DNA of 38,851 bases from an uncultured Deferribacteraceae bacterium (lineage in GTDB: Bacteria > Chrysiogenota > Deferribacteres > CAMZNJ01): assembly GCA_947313855.1 (NCBI GenBank), contig CAMZNS010000046.1:1-38851 (forward strand). Direction: 5' to 3'. Below are positions 24,211 through 32,709 of this stretch, one piece after another. The position numbers were made by a program, and so were the translations under genes. The notes below the pieces were generated by a model. That model saw nothing but the letters and a program-made list of their open reading frames with translations. It ran no database searches and was not told the DNA's origin. The first letter of the stretch is position 1, and each line of letters starts with the position of its first letter.

Positions 24211-25050
24211 TTAGTACTGCTGTGCATGCTCGGCAACAGAGGAATCAGAAACCATGGCGGCAAATATCTTCGGCTGTTTGCCACTCTCTATGAACTGTTC
24301 CACCGACTTAGAAATCACCTCAGGATCCATATCAGACAGTATCTTGCCCCCGTAAGCAAGGGAGATAATACCACGCTCCTCCGAAACAATAAGGCATAAA
24401 CAATCGGTAATCTCCGTAATCCCTATCCCAGCACGATGTCGTGTGCCAAGCTGCGTATCAGTGATGGTTCTCGAAGTAAGGGGGAGGATGTTGCCTGCAG
24501 AGATAATCTTGTCATCCAAAACAATCAAGGCACCATCATGGAGTGGTGATGCGGGTAGAAATGTGCTAATGAGGAGCTCTTTCGTCAGGTAAGCACCTAT
24601 GGGCACGCCATCCTGTACGTATTGATGCAGGTTGTAGTCTTTTTGAATGGCGATAAGAGCACCAATCTGCTTGTTCGCAAGGGTAACAGCGGTGTCGGTA
24701 ATTTCATTGGAGGCGTAGGATGCTAGACGCTCCTTGCCGGTGAAAGTGCTAGTGCTTGTGGATAATGCGTCAAGGCCGCGGCGAATATCCTGTGAGTAAG
24801 CGATGATGATGACCACTGCAAAAATCACAAGCAGGTCGTCTAAAATACCTTGTGCAATCTGAAAATTTAGGGCAAAAGAGAGGATGTAAGCTGAGAGTAT
24901 GAGTAGGATACCAGAGGAGAAGAGGAGGATTTTTGTTCTTAGGAAGGAGAATATAACAAAACCGAAGCATAGTAGTATGAACGCTATCTCACTAACAGGG
25001 TGCATAGAGATCCAGTAGTCATTAAAATAAGCTGGAGTAGCTACAAACAA
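24211..25050 (-). CDS. cdaA: Diadenylate cyclase CdaA
   Basis: Condenses two ATP into cyclic-di-AMP, a messenger controlling K+ and osmolyte balance and cell-wall homeostasis. It is 279 residues with three N-terminal membrane helices (about 20-37, 41-60 and 70-86) and a cytoplasmic DAC domain. Active-site motifs are DGA (172-174, in SPLHDGALIV) and RHRAG (204-208). The start is a TTG at 25050, supported by GGAGGT 5 bases upstream. cdaR (ybbR), normally next to cdaA, is absent here; glmM follows directly. A near-consensus promoter stands about 80-110 bp upstream. Confidence 0.95.
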   Translation of the reverse strand: MFVATPAYFNDYWISMHPVSEIAFILLCFGFVIFSFLRTKILLFSSGILLILSAYILSFALNFQIAQGILDDLLVIFAVVIIIAYSQDIRRGLDALSTSTSTFTGKERLASYASNEITDTAVTLANKQIGALIAIQKDYNLHQYVQDGVPIGAYLTKELLISTFLPASPLHDGALIVLDDKIISAGNILPLTSRTITDTQLGTRHRAGIGITEITDCLCLIVSEERGIISLAYGGKILSDMDPEVISKSVEQFIESGKQPKIFAAMVSDSSVAEHAQQY

Positions 25051-25130
25051 AGGTGACCTCCACTGAAATTAATACGATATTACTACGGCTACTCAAGCAT
25101 AAATACTGTCCGTACGCCTACACCCTATTA

Positions 25131-25159
25131 ATTGTAACTGCCAAAGATATTTCTGTCAA
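25131..25159 (-). promoter_or_regulatory. Predicted strong promoter for cdaA-glmM
   Basis: On the minus strand, consensus TTGACA (25154-25159), a 17-bp spacer and TACAAT (25131-25136). It lies in the ftsH-cdaA spacer and would let cdaA-glmM be expressed independently of the upstream cluster. Confidence 0.75.
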
Positions 25160-25250
25160 TTACCAATTATATTTTTAAGTGATTTGTTGAGGTTTTTTTT
25201 TGGGGGGGGTGTCACGGGTGGCAATTGCCAATTGGCAGTTCACCTGCGGA

Positions 25251-25345
25251 GCACAACCATCAGGGGCACAACCCATTTCGACTGTGGGCACAACCATCAG
25301 GGGCACAACCCATTTCGACTGTGGGCACAGCCATCAGGGGCACCC
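25251..25345. repeat. 37-bp repeat between ftsH and cdaA
   Basis: Nearly three copies of a 37-bp unit beginning GCACAACCATCAGGGGCACA at 25251, 25288 and 25325; the third is cut short. A 12-bp palindrome TGCCAATTGGCA stands about 15 bp before the array (near 25227-25238). Confidence 0.9.
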
Positions 25346-25393
25346 CTTTGAATGACGGAGACCCTCTGATGGACACTGCTTTTAAGACGTACT

Positions 25394-27724
25394 CTATTTG
25401 TCGGCGTTGTCGGCGTTACCCGTGTTGTCGGCGTTACCCGTGTTGTCGGCGTTACCCGTGTTGTCGGCGTTACCCGTGTTGTCGGTGTCACCCGTGTTGT
25501 CGGTGTCACCCGTGTTGTCGGCGTTACCCGTGTTGTCGGCGTTACCCGTGTTATCGGTGTTGTCGGCGTTAGCATCGCCCTTATTCGGCTGAACACTAAA
25601 CGTTTCACCACTTTCACCACTACCACCTGCACCTTCCGCATTCTTGCTATCGTTGGGTTTCATCCCACCCAAGGTCGCCGTTATTTTGGCAATATTGATA
25701 CCACCAGCACCCTTGGAGCCCCCTTCGGCCAATAGTTCCGCTTCACGGCGTGCCACTTCGTAGGATTTTTTTTCAACTTGTCGTTGTTCCATCCTAGCCT
25801 TACTTTCGTCGGCAGCTTTTTGTCTGCGTCCTTCGGTAATTTTGTCGTATTCGGCTTTTTTCTGCGATACCTCTTTGTGATGCACTACAAATTCGTTGTA
25901 GATATCTCCAGCGGCATATTCGTCTACTAGCCTGTTGACGTCATCGGCGTTGATTGTTTCACGATCCAGCAGTTCGTCCGACATTTTCACTAGTAGTTCG
26001 CTATTTTGCTCCATAATCGCCTTAGCACGGTTGTAGTTTTCGGTGATAATTTCGTTAACGACAACATCTACTTCCCGTGCTGTTTCGGGGCTAAGAGAGG
26101 AGTGGTTTGCCAGTTCTCGTCCGAGGAATATTGCTCCCTCTTGCGATCCCATTGCGACTGTTCCGAGTCGGCTCATGCCCCATGCACAGACCATTTTGCG
26201 TGCGATACTTGTTGCACGTTCGATATCGTTGCTTGCTCCTGTTGTGACTTCGCCGAATGTTATTTCTTCGGCGATTCGTCCTGCCATGAGTATGCTTATC
26301 ATGGAGTGCAGTTTTTGGTCGGAGTAGTTGTATCTGTCGTCTGATGGTAGTTGCATGGTGATGCCTAGAGCCATGCCTCTTGGTATGATGGACACTTTGT
26401 GTACGGGGTCGCTATCGGGCACCATTTTTGCTACGATTGCGTGTCCTGCTTCGTGGTATGCTGTGACGATGCGTTCTTGTTCGCCCATGACCATGCTTCG
26501 GCGTTCTTTGCCCATCATAACTTTGTCTTTTGAGCTTTCGAGGTCTTCCATGGAGACTTTGTCTTTGTTGTTACGAGCGGCGAGTAGGGCAGCTTCGTTC
26601 ACAAGGTTTGCTAGTTCTGCTCCTGCGAATCCTGGGGTACCTCTAGCAAGGATTTTCATATCCACATCGTCTTCGGTGGGTACATTTTTGGCATGTACTT
26701 CTAGAATTGCTTCCCGTCCGAGGATGTCTGGTGGTGGCACATTGACTTGTCGATCGAATCGTCCTGGTCTGAGTAGGGCTGGGTCGAGCACATCGGGTCT
26801 GTTTGTTGCTGCGATGAGGATGATTCCTTCGTTGCCGTCGAATCCGTCCATTTCTACTAGCATTTGGTTTAGGGTTTGTTCACGTTCGTCGTGTCCACCG
26901 CCTAGTCCGGCACCACGTTGTCGTCCGACGGCGTCTATTTCGTCGATGAATATGATACATGGTGCATTTTTTTTACCCTGTTCGAATAGGTCTCGAACTC
27001 GTGATGCACCGACGCCGACAAACATTTCGACGAAGTCGGATCCTGATATGTTGAAGAATGGCACATCAGCTTCGCCAGCGACGGCTCTTGCGAGCAGTGT
27101 TTTCCCTGTTCCGGGAGGTCCTATGAGTAGTACCCCTTTGGGTATTTTGCCCCCTAGTTTTTGGAATTTTGCTGGTGCTCTGAGGAAGTCGATAATTTCT
27201 TCTAGTTCCTCTTTGGCTTCGTCGATACCGGCAACGTCGTCGAAGGTGATTTTTTTGGTACTAGTGTCCATTTTTGCTTTGCTTTTGCCAAAGCTGAATG
27301 CTTTGTTTCCACCGCCCATCATCTGTCGCATGAAGAATATCCATATACCGATGAATAGTGCAACGGGTGCGAGTGATAGTAGTAGTTGTGTGAAGACCGA
27401 AGGTCTTGCGGCTGGTTTTACTGTGATATCGATGCCACGGTCTTTGAGTTGTTCGACTAGGGTTGGGTCTTGTGTTGGTGCGTAGCTTGTGACTACTTTG
27501 CCGCCTACTGTTTGTGCGGTGATTTCTTGATTTTGTAGTACAACGCTGGTGATGTCGCCACTATTTACGTTGCTGAGGAACTCGCTGTAAGACACACTGT
27601 TGAGGTCTCGCGGGCTCTGGGAGGTAAATAGTGAATACGCTGCCATTGCTGTTAATGCTATGAGCACCCACGAGAAGATGTTTTTTGAAAATTTTGGGGG
27701 TGTCTGCTGTTTTTTATTTTTCAT
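25394..27724 (-). CDS. ftsH: ATP-dependent zinc metalloprotease FtsH
   Basis: Membrane-anchored AAA+ protease that degrades misplaced membrane proteins and short-lived regulators. It is 776 residues, longer than the usual 610-650. Two membrane helices (about 15-33 and 110-132) flank the periplasmic domain. The AAA module has GPPGTGKT (202-209), IIFIDE (257-262) and the SRH ([16 protein letters not shown]). The zinc site is HEAGH (424-428), with a downstream metal-binding Asp. The C-terminal 130 residues are a coiled, Glu/Lys-rich stretch followed by an acidic repeat tail (NTGNAD units, about 715-776). It follows hpt by 37 bp, as in many tilS-hpt-ftsH clusters. Confidence 0.97.
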   Translation of the reverse strand: MKNKKQQTPPKFSKNIFSWVLIALTAMAAYSLFTSQSPRDLNSVSYSEFLSNVNSGDITSVVLQNQEITAQTVGGKVVTSYAPTQDPTLVEQLKDRGIDITVKPAARPSVFTQLLLSLAPVALFIGIWIFFMRQMMGGGNKAFSFGKSKAKMDTSTKKITFDDVAGIDEAKEELEEIIDFLRAPAKFQKLGGKIPKGVLLIGPPGTGKTLLARAVAGEADVPFFNISGSDFVEMFVGVGASRVRDLFEQGKKNAPCIIFIDEIDAVGRQRGAGLGGGHDEREQTLNQMLVEMDGFDGNEGIILIAATNRPDVLDPALLRPGRFDRQVNVPPPDILGREAILEVHAKNVPTEDDVDMKILARGTPGFAGAELANLVNEAALLAARNNKDKVSMEDLESSKDKVMMGKERRSMVMGEQERIVTAYHEAGHAIVAKMVPDSDPVHKVSIIPRGMALGITMQLPSDDRYNYSDQKLHSMISILMAGRIAEEITFGEVTTGASNDIERATSIARKMVCAWGMSRLGTVAMGSQEGAIFLGRELANHSSLSPETAREVDVVVNEIITENYNRAKAIMEQNSELLVKMSDELLDRETINADDVNRLVDEYAAGDIYNEFVVHHKEVSQKKAEYDKITEGRRQKAADESKARMEQRQVEKKSYEVARREAELLAEGGSKGAGGINIAKITATLGGMKPNDSKNAEGAGGSGESGETFSVQPNKGDANADNTDNTGNADNTGNADNTGDTDNTGDTDNTGNADNTGNADNTGNADNTGNADNADK
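25406..25549 (-). repeat. Eight 18-bp units encoding the FtsH tail
   Basis: Eight consecutive 18-bp units GTTGTCGGCGTTACCCGT on the + strand; units 5 and 6 read GGTGTC in place of GGCGTT. On the coding strand they give NTGNAD (or NTGDTD), in frame up to the end of the protein. Confidence 0.95.
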
Positions 27725-27761
27725 TATTGTTTATTCCCTTATGATTAGCGTTATTACAATA

Positions 27762-28382
27762 CTAGATTATTTTTTCGTTAAGGTCAACAAGTTCGTATAC
27801 TCCGCCAAGTTCGCGGAACATGGATTTGTAGTCTAGCCCGTATCCAACGACAAAGAAGTCATCGACAAAGAAGTCATCGACAACAAAGCCTGCATAGTCC
27901 ACTTTTATTTGGGCTTCGCGACAGCACTGTTTGTCTAATGCAACTGTGGTGATAATCTCTTTGGCACCTTTGGCGTAGATGTAGTTAGTTAGAGCTTCCA
28001 TTGTGTAGCCGGTGTCGAGGATATCGTCCACGAGTAGTACTGTTTTCCCCTCGACAATGTCGTTTTCTAGGTCGCGAACAACTTTGAGGTTGCTCGTGCG
28101 TGTTGTTCCTTTGTAGGAGCTGACCTTGACAAACGCTGTGTATACGCCCTCTTTGATGTGTAGTTGTCGTATGAGGTCTGCCATGTAGAGGAAGCATCCG
28201 TCGAGGAGTCCTACAACGACTATTCCGCCGGTATTGTCGCCGTATTTGGCGGAGATTTCGGCACCTATCTCTTCTGTGCGTATTTTTATTTGTTCAGCAG
28301 AGATGACAGGTTTCAGTTTGCACCAGCCATAGTCTATTGTTTCGTTGCCATTGCCGTGCTTGCTGTTTTTGTTAGCTAACAT
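27762..28382 (-). CDS. hpt: Hypoxanthine phosphoribosyltransferase
   Basis: Purine salvage: hypoxanthine or guanine plus PRPP gives IMP or GMP. It is 206 residues. The PRPP-binding loop VLLVDDILDTGYTMEAL is clear, as is the flexible-loop region (KVSSYKGTTRTSN). Near the base-binding end it reads FVVDDFFVDDFFVVGYGLDY; related enzymes have one VPDxFVVGYGLDY, so 15 bp (27849-27863 and 27864-27878) have been duplicated in frame. AGGAG lies 9 bases before the ATG. Its place between tilS and ftsH is conserved in many bacteria. Confidence 0.93.
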   Translation of the reverse strand: MLANKNSKHGNGNETIDYGWCKLKPVISAEQIKIRTEEIGAEISAKYGDNTGGIVVVGLLDGCFLYMADLIRQLHIKEGVYTAFVKVSSYKGTTRTSNLKVVRDLENDIVEGKTVLLVDDILDTGYTMEALTNYIYAKGAKEIITTVALDKQCCREAQIKVDYAGFVVDDFFVDDFFVVGYGLDYKSMFRELGGVYELVDLNEKII

Positions 28383-28448
28383 TTATATCTTCTCCTACGT
28401 TTTCGAAGTGGGTTAAGTTTGGGTGTGCGTTGTTGTGTGGAGTATTAG

Positions 28449-28492
28449 TTCGCCGTGGGTTCGCCGTGGGTTCGCCGTGGGTTCACCATGGG
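28449..28492. repeat. Four 11-bp units overlapping the tilS stop codon
   Basis: TTCGCCGTGGG occurs three times (28449, 28460, 28471), followed by TTCACCATGGG at 28482. The last unit contains the tilS stop codon (TCA at 28483-28485, TGA on the coding strand). It differs from the others only by two CpG to CpA changes. Confidence 0.92.
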
Positions 28493-30126
28493 GTTGGGTG
28501 TTTGTATTGCACATGGATAAGGTTGCTGTGTGGGTGGTTGGTGAATACATTTTCGATATATATTATGCCCTCGTGGGATTCGATTATGAATACCTGCTTT
28601 CGTTCCATGGTGTTTAGTTTTTTGGCAATAAACAGTTCTTTTACCGAGCCGTTTTTATGGGGTCGAGCAGTCTTGCCGTCAGGTTTGGTGTAGCTTGTCA
28701 CCCTGTCCCCTTGTTGTCGTGTACGTATTGTGAGTTGTTGTTCGGCGAGTTCACCGTCAAGCAGTATTTCCACACCGCAGTCCGATCCTCCACGGGGGAT
28801 ACAAATCTGCCCCACGCCAGATTTTTTGGTAATGGTATACGGTTGGAGCAGGGATTCGTGGTAAACGGCAAACGTGTTGTAACTAACTTCACAGCGGAAC
28901 CCTTTCGGGAGGTGGATACCCCTGCTCCCCTGAGTGTTGTCTAGTAGCCGTTGCACCTCATCGAAGTGGCGAGCCTCAACTCGAAATAGTTTAGACATTT
29001 GAGCCATGATTATATACCTTCTTTCCACAAATCTCAAGGCTTTTAGGTACTGATTGTGCAATATGAATCGTCCATGATCGGTGTATTTTATAACATGCTG
29101 AGTCTGCTGTTGTAGGTAGACATTTAGGTCGGTGGACTCTTTTTGTAGTCGTTTGACGGCGGGTACAAGTTCATGAATAATCGGAGCCAGTGTTTTGCGG
29201 ATGAGATTACGTTTGTACGCCAGGTCGTCGTTGGTCTCGTCATGGACAAACTGTACGCCATGGTGATGTAGGTAGTCGAGAACTTCGTCTGTGGTGGTGT
29301 TTAGTAGGGGTCGGTGGATGGTAATGGTAGTGCCCCCCTCAAGGTGCCACTCCAGCTCTGAGCGAACGCCACCCATGGTGGTCAGGGATGCCCCTGTGAG
29401 CATGTCCAGCAGTAGTGTTTCCACATTATCGTTTTGTGTGTGTGCGGTTAGGATAGCCGTTGCACCCACCTGTTTGGCGTAGGCACCCATGGCGTTGTAA
29501 CGTAATGTTCGTGCTGCTCCCTCCACTCCGAGTTGGGCAACGAGGGGGTGTGTGTTCCCGTGGTCGCCGTGGTTGCCGTGGTCGCCGTGGTCGCCGTGGT
29601 CGCCGTGTCGCATGTTGAGGTGGATGACGTGGAGTGGTACGTTAATGTTGGGGTGTTGGCATAGTTCTACACAGAATAATTCGTCGCGGTTGCTAGTTTG
29701 TCTCAGGTTGTGGTTCACATGGCAAGCGAGTATGTTTATGGCAACGCCATCAGCAACGCCATCAGCAACGTACTGACGGTTTGCCGCCACGAGTGCATGG
29801 AGCAGGAACGTGGAGTCTTTCCCCCCACTAAGGGCAACAACCACGGTTATCTTCCCCTTGCGTTCGTTGGGGTTGTGTGTTTCGTTGCGTGTTTCGTTGC
29901 GTGTTTCGTTGCGTGTTTCGTTGCGTGTTTCGTTGCGTGTTTCGTTGCGTGTTTCGTTGCGTGTTTCGTTGCGTGTTTCGTTGCGTGTTTCGTTGCGTGT
30001 TTCGTTGCGTGTTTCGTTGTGTGTTTCGTTGTGTGTTTCGTTGTGTGTTTCGTTGCGTGTTTCGTTGCGTTGTGTGTTGTGTTTACTGAGTACGCGAAAT
30101 AAATTCTGAAAATTTATTGTAGTCAT
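28483..30126 (-). CDS. tilS: tRNA(Ile)-lysidine synthase
   Basis: Attaches lysine to C34 of the CAU-anticodon tRNA-Ile so that it reads AUA; essential in most bacteria. It is 547 residues. The PP-loop ATPase motif SGGKDS is at 100-105, unusually deep. Residues 1-19 (INFQNLFRVLSKHN) look like the normal first helix, but residues 20-83 are sixteen RNET/HNET tetrapeptides. HGDHGDHGNHG (9-bp repeat) interrupts the catalytic domain near residue 165. The C-terminal tRNA-binding part is recognisable (TRQQGDRVTSYTKPDGKTARPHKNGSVKELFI). The start overlaps the helicase gene by 44 bp and has no clear ribosome site, so translation is probably coupled. Confidence 0.93.
   Translation of the reverse strand: MTTINFQNLFRVLSKHNTQRNETRNETHNETHNETHNETRNETRNETRNETRNETRNETRNETRNETRNETRNETRNETRNETHNPNERKGKITVVVALSGGKDSTFLLHALVAANRQYVADGVADGVAINILACHVNHNLRQTSNRDELFCVELCQHPNINVPLHVIHLNMRHGDHGDHGDHGNHGDHGNTHPLVAQLGVEGAARTLRYNAMGAYAKQVGATAILTAHTQNDNVETLLLDMLTGASLTTMGGVRSELEWHLEGGTTITIHRPLLNTTTDEVLDYLHHHGVQFVHDETNDDLAYKRNLIRKTLAPIIHELVPAVKRLQKESTDLNVYLQQQTQHVIKYTDHGRFILHNQYLKALRFVERRYIIMAQMSKLFRVEARHFDEVQRLLDNTQGSRGIHLPKGFRCEVSYNTFAVYHESLLQPYTITKKSGVGQICIPRGGSDCGVEILLDGELAEQQLTIRTRQQGDRVTSYTKPDGKTARPHKNGSVKELFIAKKLNTMERKQVFIIESHEGIIYIENVFTNHPHSNLIHVQYKHPTPW
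29878..30069 (-). repeat. Sixteen 12-bp units inside tilS
   Basis: Sixteen perfect 12-bp units TGTTTCGTTGCG (thirteen, encoding RNET) or TGTTTCGTTGTG (three, encoding HNET). The only variable base is the CpG/TpG in the last codon. The array is in frame with tilS. Confidence 0.97.
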
Positions 30127-31879
30127 GGGTAATTTCTGCCCCGTTGAGAGTTTCTTTGAAGTGTTTGCCGTACTGTTTGGTGTTTAGTCGTTCGTCGGCT
30201 ATGACCCAGCCACCGGAGTGGTTTTCGTGTCTGAGTAGTCGTCCGATGCTCTGTTTGAAGAACAGGACGGCACGTGGTAGTGAGTAGTTGCTGAAGCCGT
30301 TGTTGCCGGCGTCTTCGATGGATTGTAGTTTTGCTTCTGTGTAGAGGTCTTTGTGGTATTCGAAGGGTAGTTTGTCTACAATGACGCATTTGAGGTTGCT
30401 GTGCGAGAAGTCCATCCCTTCCCTCAGTGTTGCTGTGCCGATGAACACACATTTGCCACCGGTACTGCTTACATTGCTTTGGTAGATAAGCTCAAACTCC
30501 CCATCTTCGTCGACATCGAGGTGGTTTTCTAGGTAGCTGTAAACGCTTTCTGTGCGTTGGAGGGAGTTGCACAGGATAAGAACGGAGCCCCCTGATGCCC
30601 GAATAATATGACGATACAGCTTATTTTTGTCCATAAGACTGAGCTCTGGCGGAACGTATGCCAACCCCTGTTCTTGGTAGTTGAATATTTGGGGGAAGGT
30701 GTGTTGCAGAATCGTTTCATCCTGATACCCTAGCTCACGAATGAAGTAGTCAAACCCCATGACGCTGGAGAGTGTTGCTGAGATAAAAATGGGGGATGTG
30801 CAGTATTCTGTGAGTGCGTTGTGGAATAGTTCGGAGATGTCTAGGGGGGTGGACTTGATGATTATGCTACGTCTAGCAACTTCGATACTGCGAATATGCT
30901 CCTCGTCAACGTTATCACTGTCGAAATTGTTGTAGAATATCTCTAGGTAGCCGTTGAATTCGTCGGAAAGATCGTCGTCATCCAAGGATTCCACAACCTT
31001 AGCACAACTCTCCATAAACTCAGCAACAAGGTTACCATGGGGGTCGTAAGATCTCTTCGTGTCGCCAATCTTGTCCATAAGGTTGCCATAGGTGCTCTTA
31101 ATATCCATCATCGCCGATATGGGGATAACCCCTTTGTGCTCGTCCAACATGCTCACCACAGCGTAAAGGTTGATGTTGGCACCGTAAAGGCTAGAGTAGA
31201 TATCGGGCAGGGAGTGGGCTTCGTCGAATATAATGTGGTCTGGCGGTGTGAAGATGGTGCCATGGTTGTCGTCATCGCTCTGCATGATGATGTCGGAAAG
31301 TAGTAGGTGGTGATTGGTAATCACAACGTCGGCGTCGTTGGCGTTGTTGCGTGCAATGTAAAACGGGCACTCGTCATAATAAGCACACTTGCTACGTTTG
31401 CACTGATAACTGTCCGCCGTCATCATCTTTCTAACGTCGTAACTGAAATGGTTTGGTGCCTCAAAAATATGATCTTTGTTCGCCTCAAACCACTCCACAA
31501 CATCGCTGTAATAGATTCCGCTACTGGAGATTAGGCGACGGTAACGCTCTTCGCAGAAGTAGTTGTTGCGACCCTTGAGCAGCACAACCTTTGTTGCCAA
31601 CCCCAAGGTGTTAACCATGCTAACGGTGTCCTTGGTGAGCAGTTGCTCCATGAGTGCCTTGGTTTTGGTGGCAATGATGATGCGTTTGTTGCTCATGAGG
31701 GCTGGTGCCAAGTAGGCGAGCGATTTACCCGACCCTGTGGGGGCTTCGATGAAGACGGGTGTGCCTGTGTCCAAGCCTTTCTGCACTAGGTTAGCGATTT
31801 CAGCCTGAACACTACGGTACTTGTAGCCACTAATGTGGGGGGCAAATGCCTCTTCGTTTTTAAATACACCTTGGAACAC
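30083..31879 (-). CDS. DinG/XPD-like ATP-dependent DNA helicase
   Basis: A 598-residue superfamily 2 helicase. Motifs: Walker A EAPTGSGKSLAYLAP, motif II DEAH (FDEAHSLPDIY), motif VI QSIGRLLRH. Four cysteines in the iron-sulfur-cluster region (FCEERY, YQCKRSKCAYYDECPF) match XPD/DinG helicases, which unwind R-loops and repair intermediates. The start is a GTG at 31879 preceded by a GGGGGGG run. A YoaA/DinG function is most likely, although paralogues are not easily separated by eye. The 3' end overlaps tilS by 44 bp, so it belongs to the same transcript. Confidence 0.92.
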   Translation of the reverse strand: MFQGVFKNEEAFAPHISGYKYRSVQAEIANLVQKGLDTGTPVFIEAPTGSGKSLAYLAPALMSNKRIIIATKTKALMEQLLTKDTVSMVNTLGLATKVVLLKGRNNYFCEERYRRLISSSGIYYSDVVEWFEANKDHIFEAPNHFSYDVRKMMTADSYQCKRSKCAYYDECPFYIARNNANDADVVITNHHLLLSDIIMQSDDDNHGTIFTPPDHIIFDEAHSLPDIYSSLYGANINLYAVVSMLDEHKGVIPISAMMDIKSTYGNLMDKIGDTKRSYDPHGNLVAEFMESCAKVVESLDDDDLSDEFNGYLEIFYNNFDSDNVDEEHIRSIEVARRSIIIKSTPLDISELFHNALTEYCTSPIFISATLSSVMGFDYFIRELGYQDETILQHTFPQIFNYQEQGLAYVPPELSLMDKNKLYRHIIRASGGSVLILCNSLQRTESVYSYLENHLDVDEDGEFELIYQSNVSSTGGKCVFIGTATLREGMDFSHSNLKCVIVDKLPFEYHKDLYTEAKLQSIEDAGNNGFSNYSLPRAVLFFKQSIGRLLRHENHSGGWVIADERLNTKQYGKHFKETLNGAEITHDYNKFSEFISRTQ

Positions 31880-31923
31880 TACGCCCCCCCTACTTAGATT
31901 GTATACTACGTCCTGCTAAGGTT

Positions 31924-32709
31924 TTAGGATTCGCTACTGCTACCGTGACCGTTGCTACTGCTACTACTATCATTGCCATCACCGCGGTTACGACTACGGT
32001 TGCGGTTGCGATTGCGGTTACGGTTACGGTTGCGATTGCGGTTACCACTGCGAGAGGATTGTTCCCCCCCTTTCTCCTCGTCAACATAGTCTTCAGGAAC
32101 AATATGCAACGACCTAAACACACCGCTCCCCTTTACAATCCCTTTGGTGCCTTTGATGCTTTGCAAGGCTTTCTGTATCTCCCTGCGTGCCGATGGTGGT
32201 AGGTCGCGAATTATTTCGAGTTGTCCTGTTTTGGCAACGCTGTGGGCGGCGTTTACCCCTGCCGTGATGAGTTTTTCCAGTCGTTTGGCACGATAGTTTT
32301 CCACATCCACGGTAACGGCGATGCCAGAGGAGTCAACGTTAAGCAGTCTGTTTACCATGTACTGCAGTGCGTCTAGTGTTTGTGTTCGTTTGCCGATGAG
32401 CATCTCCGAGTTGTTTGTGATAATGTTAATGGCAATTCGTTTCCCTTCGGTGGTGGTATTGAGGGTGTAGTTTTCCACCCCCATTCGATCGAGTATGTCT
32501 GCCAAGATTATCCTACCCTGTTTGGTGTAGTAGTGTGTTTTGTTGAATAGTATTTCGATGGTGGCATCTTTTTGACCGAAGCCGAGGAACCCCTTCTTGC
32601 CAGGTTCGACTACTGTGTAGGTTAAGTAGCTAGAGGGGATATTGCGTTCACGTTGGAATTGTCGGTATGCCAATTCAGCTGTTTTCGCTGTTCTTTTATG
32701 TGTTTCCAT
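31924..32709 (-). CDS. khpB: RNA-binding protein KhpB (Jag)
   Basis: RNA-binding protein linked to cell elongation and coded beside yidC in most bacteria. It is 261 residues. The N-terminal Jag domain has KKGFLGFGQKDATIEI. A KH domain with LIGKRTQTLDALQYMVNRL follows, then an R3H-like domain (LPPSARREIQKALQS). The defining His of the R3H motif appears replaced by Gln (RREIQ). The C-terminal tail is basic and low-complexity, with an NR dipeptide repeat (RNRNRNRNRNR) followed by a Ser/Gly end. The ATG shares one base with the yidC stop (TAATG), indicating translational coupling. Confidence 0.93.
   Translation of the reverse strand: METHKRTAKTAELAYRQFQRERNIPSSYLTYTVVEPGKKGFLGFGQKDATIEILFNKTHYYTKQGRIILADILDRMGVENYTLNTTTEGKRIAINIITNNSEMLIGKRTQTLDALQYMVNRLLNVDSSGIAVTVDVENYRAKRLEKLITAGVNAAHSVAKTGQLEIIRDLPPSARREIQKALQSIKGTKGIVKGSGVFRSLHIVPEDYVDEEKGGEQSSRSGNRNRNRNRNRNRNRNRSRNRGDGNDSSSSSNGHGSSSES
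31984..32045 (-). repeat. 6-bp repeats encoding the KhpB Asn-Arg tail
   Basis: About ten 6-bp units CGGTTR (CGATTG variants) in frame, giving alternating Asn and Arg residues in the C-terminal tail. Confidence 0.85.

Noticed and set aside
26328-27485. A 385-residue + strand ORF.
   Set aside because: It is antisense to the conserved AAA and protease core of ftsH and shows no family features.
29698-30109. ORFs of repeated CFVA, CVFR or VSLR units.
   Set aside because: Antisense of the tilS 12-bp array. The tilS frame continues into recognised TilS domains, so it is the coding one.
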